From positions 1 through 22,597 of the IMG/VR virus record IMGVR_UViG_3300030108_003390: 22,597 bases of DNA; one strand, written 5' to 3'. A program made the translations under genes and the position numbers. Below the pieces are notes generated by a model. The model searched no databases. It was not told where the DNA came from and was given only the letters and a program-made list of their open reading frames with translations. The stretch is from a virus. Below, piece after piece: positions 20,480-22,597 of the stretch; the first letter of the stretch is position 1; every line of letters starts with the position of its first letter.

Positions 20480-22473
20480 TGACAGGTAAGCGATATTTAG
20501 GCAACATTATTACAAACAATCCGACTAATCCTGCGGGTCCGTTTCAGGATGGTGTGGCTTCTGGCATATGGTCCGTGTCTGAAGCAGAGACATTTAAGAG
20601 GGCTGGTTTATGGCCCACTGCGGGTAATATAAATCTTGATGCGTTTGTAGAGAATGTGTTCAGTACGTTTTTGTACACGGGTACGGGAGCGAACCCTCAA
20701 ACAATTACCAACAACATTGATCTTTCTGATGGTGGGTTGGTTTGGGTGAAAAGTAGAGCATCTAGAGCACATGCGTTGTATGATACTGAACGAGGTACAA
20801 ACTCTGTTTTATTCTCAAACAGTGCCGGTGCAGCTAGCACGGTTGGTCAGTATATTACGTATAATAACAATGGATTTGCTCTGACTAGCCAAAATAACGA
20901 TCAATATAGCGGCGAAGATTATGTTTCATGGACCTTTAAAAAAGCCCCTAAGTTTTTTGACGTAGTTACTTATACTGGTAACGGAACATCAGGTAGAACC
21001 GTTAGTCATAACTTAGGTGCAGTGCCGGGTATGATTATTGTAAAAGCTACAGGTCAGTTCGATCAGTGGATGGTTTATCATAGGGGTTTAGGAAATACTA
21101 AATATATAACTATTTCAACTACAAATGCTGAATCGACGGCTAGTTCAGCTTGGAACGACACAGATCCGACAGCAACTGAGTTTACAGTTGGAAATGCGGG
21201 AACAGTCAACCAAAATGGTTCAACTTATGTAGCCTACCTCTTTGGTCACGACACAAGCTCTGATGGTATGATCCAGTGTGGAAGTTATACTGGTAATGGT
21301 TCATCTACTGGACCCACTGTTACACTCGGTTTTGAGCCACAGTGGATATTGATTAAAAACGCGTCATCAACGGGCCCTTGGGTTGTGTTAGACAATATGA
21401 GAGGATGGCCTGTTACAAACGATACTACATATACAGACCACATGCTGTGGTGGAATACAAGTGATGCAGAATACACGTCAGTGAAACGTGCAAATCTTAC
21501 ATCAACTGGATTTCAAATTCGACAAAACAATAGTCAAGTAAACACGAATGGAAACACTTACATCTACATGGCAATTCGGCGTGGTCCAATGGCTACACCA
21601 ACCGCAGCGTCTGATGTGTTTTCAGTGAAATTATCTGACACAAACACTGATACAAATAGACCAGCTTATATTTCTAATTTTCCTGTTGATTTTGCAATAT
21701 ATGCTAATCCTGCTGCTGGAGGTTTTAGGTATACTGGAACTCGTATGACAGGCGCTAATTATCTTGAAACAAATAGTAATTCTGCTGAAGCAAGCCAAAG
21801 CACTTGGACTTTTGATTGGATGGACGGTTGGAGAGATAATTTTAGTGCCACAGGTTATCCTTCATGGATGTGGAAGCGTGCACCCGGCTATTTCGACGTG
21901 GTTGCTTACACTGGAAATGCAACAGCGGGACGTACTGTAAATCATAATCTTGGTGTTGTTCCAGAAATGATATGGATCAAAGGAAGAACGGCATACGGTT
22001 GGGTAGTTTACCACCAAGCTTTGGGTAATACAAAAATAATTAATCTTAACGATACTTACTATGCATATACCCAAGCTAATTTTAATGACACAGACCCAAC
22101 ATCATCTGTATTTACACTTGGGTCTATAGCAGGAACTAATGCTAATAATGCTACTTTTATAGCTTATCTTTTTGCAACACTTGCGGGGGTAAGCAAAGTA
22201 GGTTCTGTGACGCACTCTGGAACAACAAACGTGGACTGCGGATTTACGTCGGGTTCTTCCTTTGTGTTACTTAAACGTACAGATGCTAGTGGTGGCTGGT
22301 ATGTCTGGGATTCTGCCAGAGGTATAGTTGCGGGTAATGATCCTTATTTATTTTTAAATGACACTGCGGCAGAGGTTACAAACACAGACTTAATAGACCC
22401 ACTATCGTCAGGTTTCACCATAACAGATGATTTTACAGATGGTGACTATATTTTCTACGCAATAGCGACATAA
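20479..22473 (+). CDS. Large internally duplicated tail adhesin
   Basis: 664 residues, ATG 20479 overlapping the previous TAA with GGGGGG upstream. An N-terminal anchor (about 25-47) carries GIWSVSEAETFKRAGLWPT, related to the GVWSL element of the previous protein. Two related halves follow, at about 148-320 and 463-664. Both contain F-D-V-V-x-Y-T-G-N-x-T-x-G-R-T-V-x-H-N-L-G-x-V-P, then W-x-V-Y-H-x-x-L-G-N-T-K and N-D-T-D-P-T, then A-Y-L-F. I recall this repeated module as a domain of unknown function in marine phage tail proteins. The sequence is rich in Asn, Thr, Trp and Tyr, fitting a carbohydrate-binding surface. No catalytic signature was recognised. Confidence 0.78.
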   Translation: MTGKRYLGNIITNNPTNPAGPFQDGVASGIWSVSEAETFKRAGLWPTAGNINLDAFVENVFSTFLYTGTGANPQTITNNIDLSDGGLVWVKSRASRAHALYDTERGTNSVLFSNSAGAASTVGQYITYNNNGFALTSQNNDQYSGEDYVSWTFKKAPKFFDVVTYTGNGTSGRTVSHNLGAVPGMIIVKATGQFDQWMVYHRGLGNTKYITISTTNAESTASSAWNDTDPTATEFTVGNAGTVNQNGSTYVAYLFGHDTSSDGMIQCGSYTGNGSSTGPTVTLGFEPQWILIKNASSTGPWVVLDNMRGWPVTNDTTYTDHMLWWNTSDAEYTSVKRANLTSTGFQIRQNNSQVNTNGNTYIYMAIRRGPMATPTAASDVFSVKLSDTNTDTNRPAYISNFPVDFAIYANPAAGGFRYTGTRMTGANYLETNSNSAEASQSTWTFDWMDGWRDNFSATGYPSWMWKRAPGYFDVVAYTGNATAGRTVNHNLGVVPEMIWIKGRTAYGWVVYHQALGNTKIINLNDTYYAYTQANFNDTDPTSSVFTLGSIAGTNANNATFIAYLFATLAGVSKVGSVTHSGTTNVDCGFTSGSSFVLLKRTDASGGWYVWDSARGIVAGNDPYLFLNDTAAEVTNTDLIDPLSSGFTITDDFTDGDYIFYAIAT

Positions 22474-22482
22474 AGGAATTTA

Positions 22483-22597
22483 ATGCCAAGAGACATACAA
22501 AAAGAAGTCGCTCTTACAACGCCTGACATAAACATTCAGCTTCCGCAAGCGAAGCCTGAATACAAATCTATGTTGGCAAACATACAGGAAAAAGCTC
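22483..22597 (+). CDS. N-terminal fragment of next gene (3' truncated)
   Basis: ATG 22483 follows AAAGGA and opens a frame that stays open to the window edge, giving 38 residues (PRDIQKEVALTTPDINIQLP, then QAKPEYKSMLANIQEKA). It is polar and probably helical toward the end. Too little is visible to name a product. Confidence 0.6.
   Translation, partial: MPRDIQKEVALTTPDINIQLPQAKPEYKSMLANIQEKA

Overview
The window is one densely packed block of late genes from a tailed double-stranded DNA phage, all on the + strand. Many stops and starts overlap (TAATG, ATGA, TGATG). It most resembles uncultured marine podoviruses: a P22/T7-style portal, a scaffold next to the major capsid protein, a P22 gp4-like head-tail adaptor, no tape-measure or contractile-sheath gene, and a long run of fibre or adhesin genes. 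The holin candidate resembles the three-TM holin family of alphaproteobacterial gene transfer agents. Together with the marine-phage character this suggests a marine alphaproteobacterial host, but the host cannot be proved from this window. No integrase, replication gene, tRNA, CRISPR array or insertion sequence was found, and no stretch over 300 bases lacks a gene.

Layout. (1) Bases 3-1750: C-terminal part of the portal, cut by the window edge, and a small partner gene. (2) 1754-4162: a membrane and lysis block with a 54-residue Cys-containing mini-protein, a coiled-coil single-TM protein, an EF-hand protein with two TM segments, a short coiled-coil protein, a three-TM holin candidate, a helix-turn-helix-like protein and an M15-family peptidoglycan peptidase. 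(3) 4165-7799: a candidate promoter and hairpin, then a small helical protein, a GroES-like co-chaperonin, the scaffold, two conserved head-region proteins and the major capsid protein, closed by a strong intrinsic terminator at 7857-7885. (4) 7958-8720: two small beta-rich virion proteins. (5) 8729-10205: very small proteins, most of them extremely Lys/Arg-rich. (6) 10205-16690: head-tail connector proteins and small conserved virion proteins, interrupted by a repeat protein and a 978-residue fibre with three LamG-like domains. (7) 16696-22473: a run of adhesins, comprising a second repeat protein, a tail-fibre-like protein, a small beta protein, two paralogous six-repeat proteins and a 664-residue internally duplicated protein. 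The next gene starts at 22483 and runs off the edge.

How the genes fit together. The co-chaperonin, scaffold and capsid genes form an assembly cassette. The portal, gp4-like adaptor and second adaptor form the genome gate. The cationic mini-proteins may package with or condense DNA. The right third encodes an unusually modular host-recognition apparatus built from LamG, FN3, propeller-like and short beta repeats. The least explained features are the lysis block with its EF-hand membrane protein, the cationic mini-protein cluster with a possible overprinted AT-hook frame, and the repeat families shared among adhesin genes.
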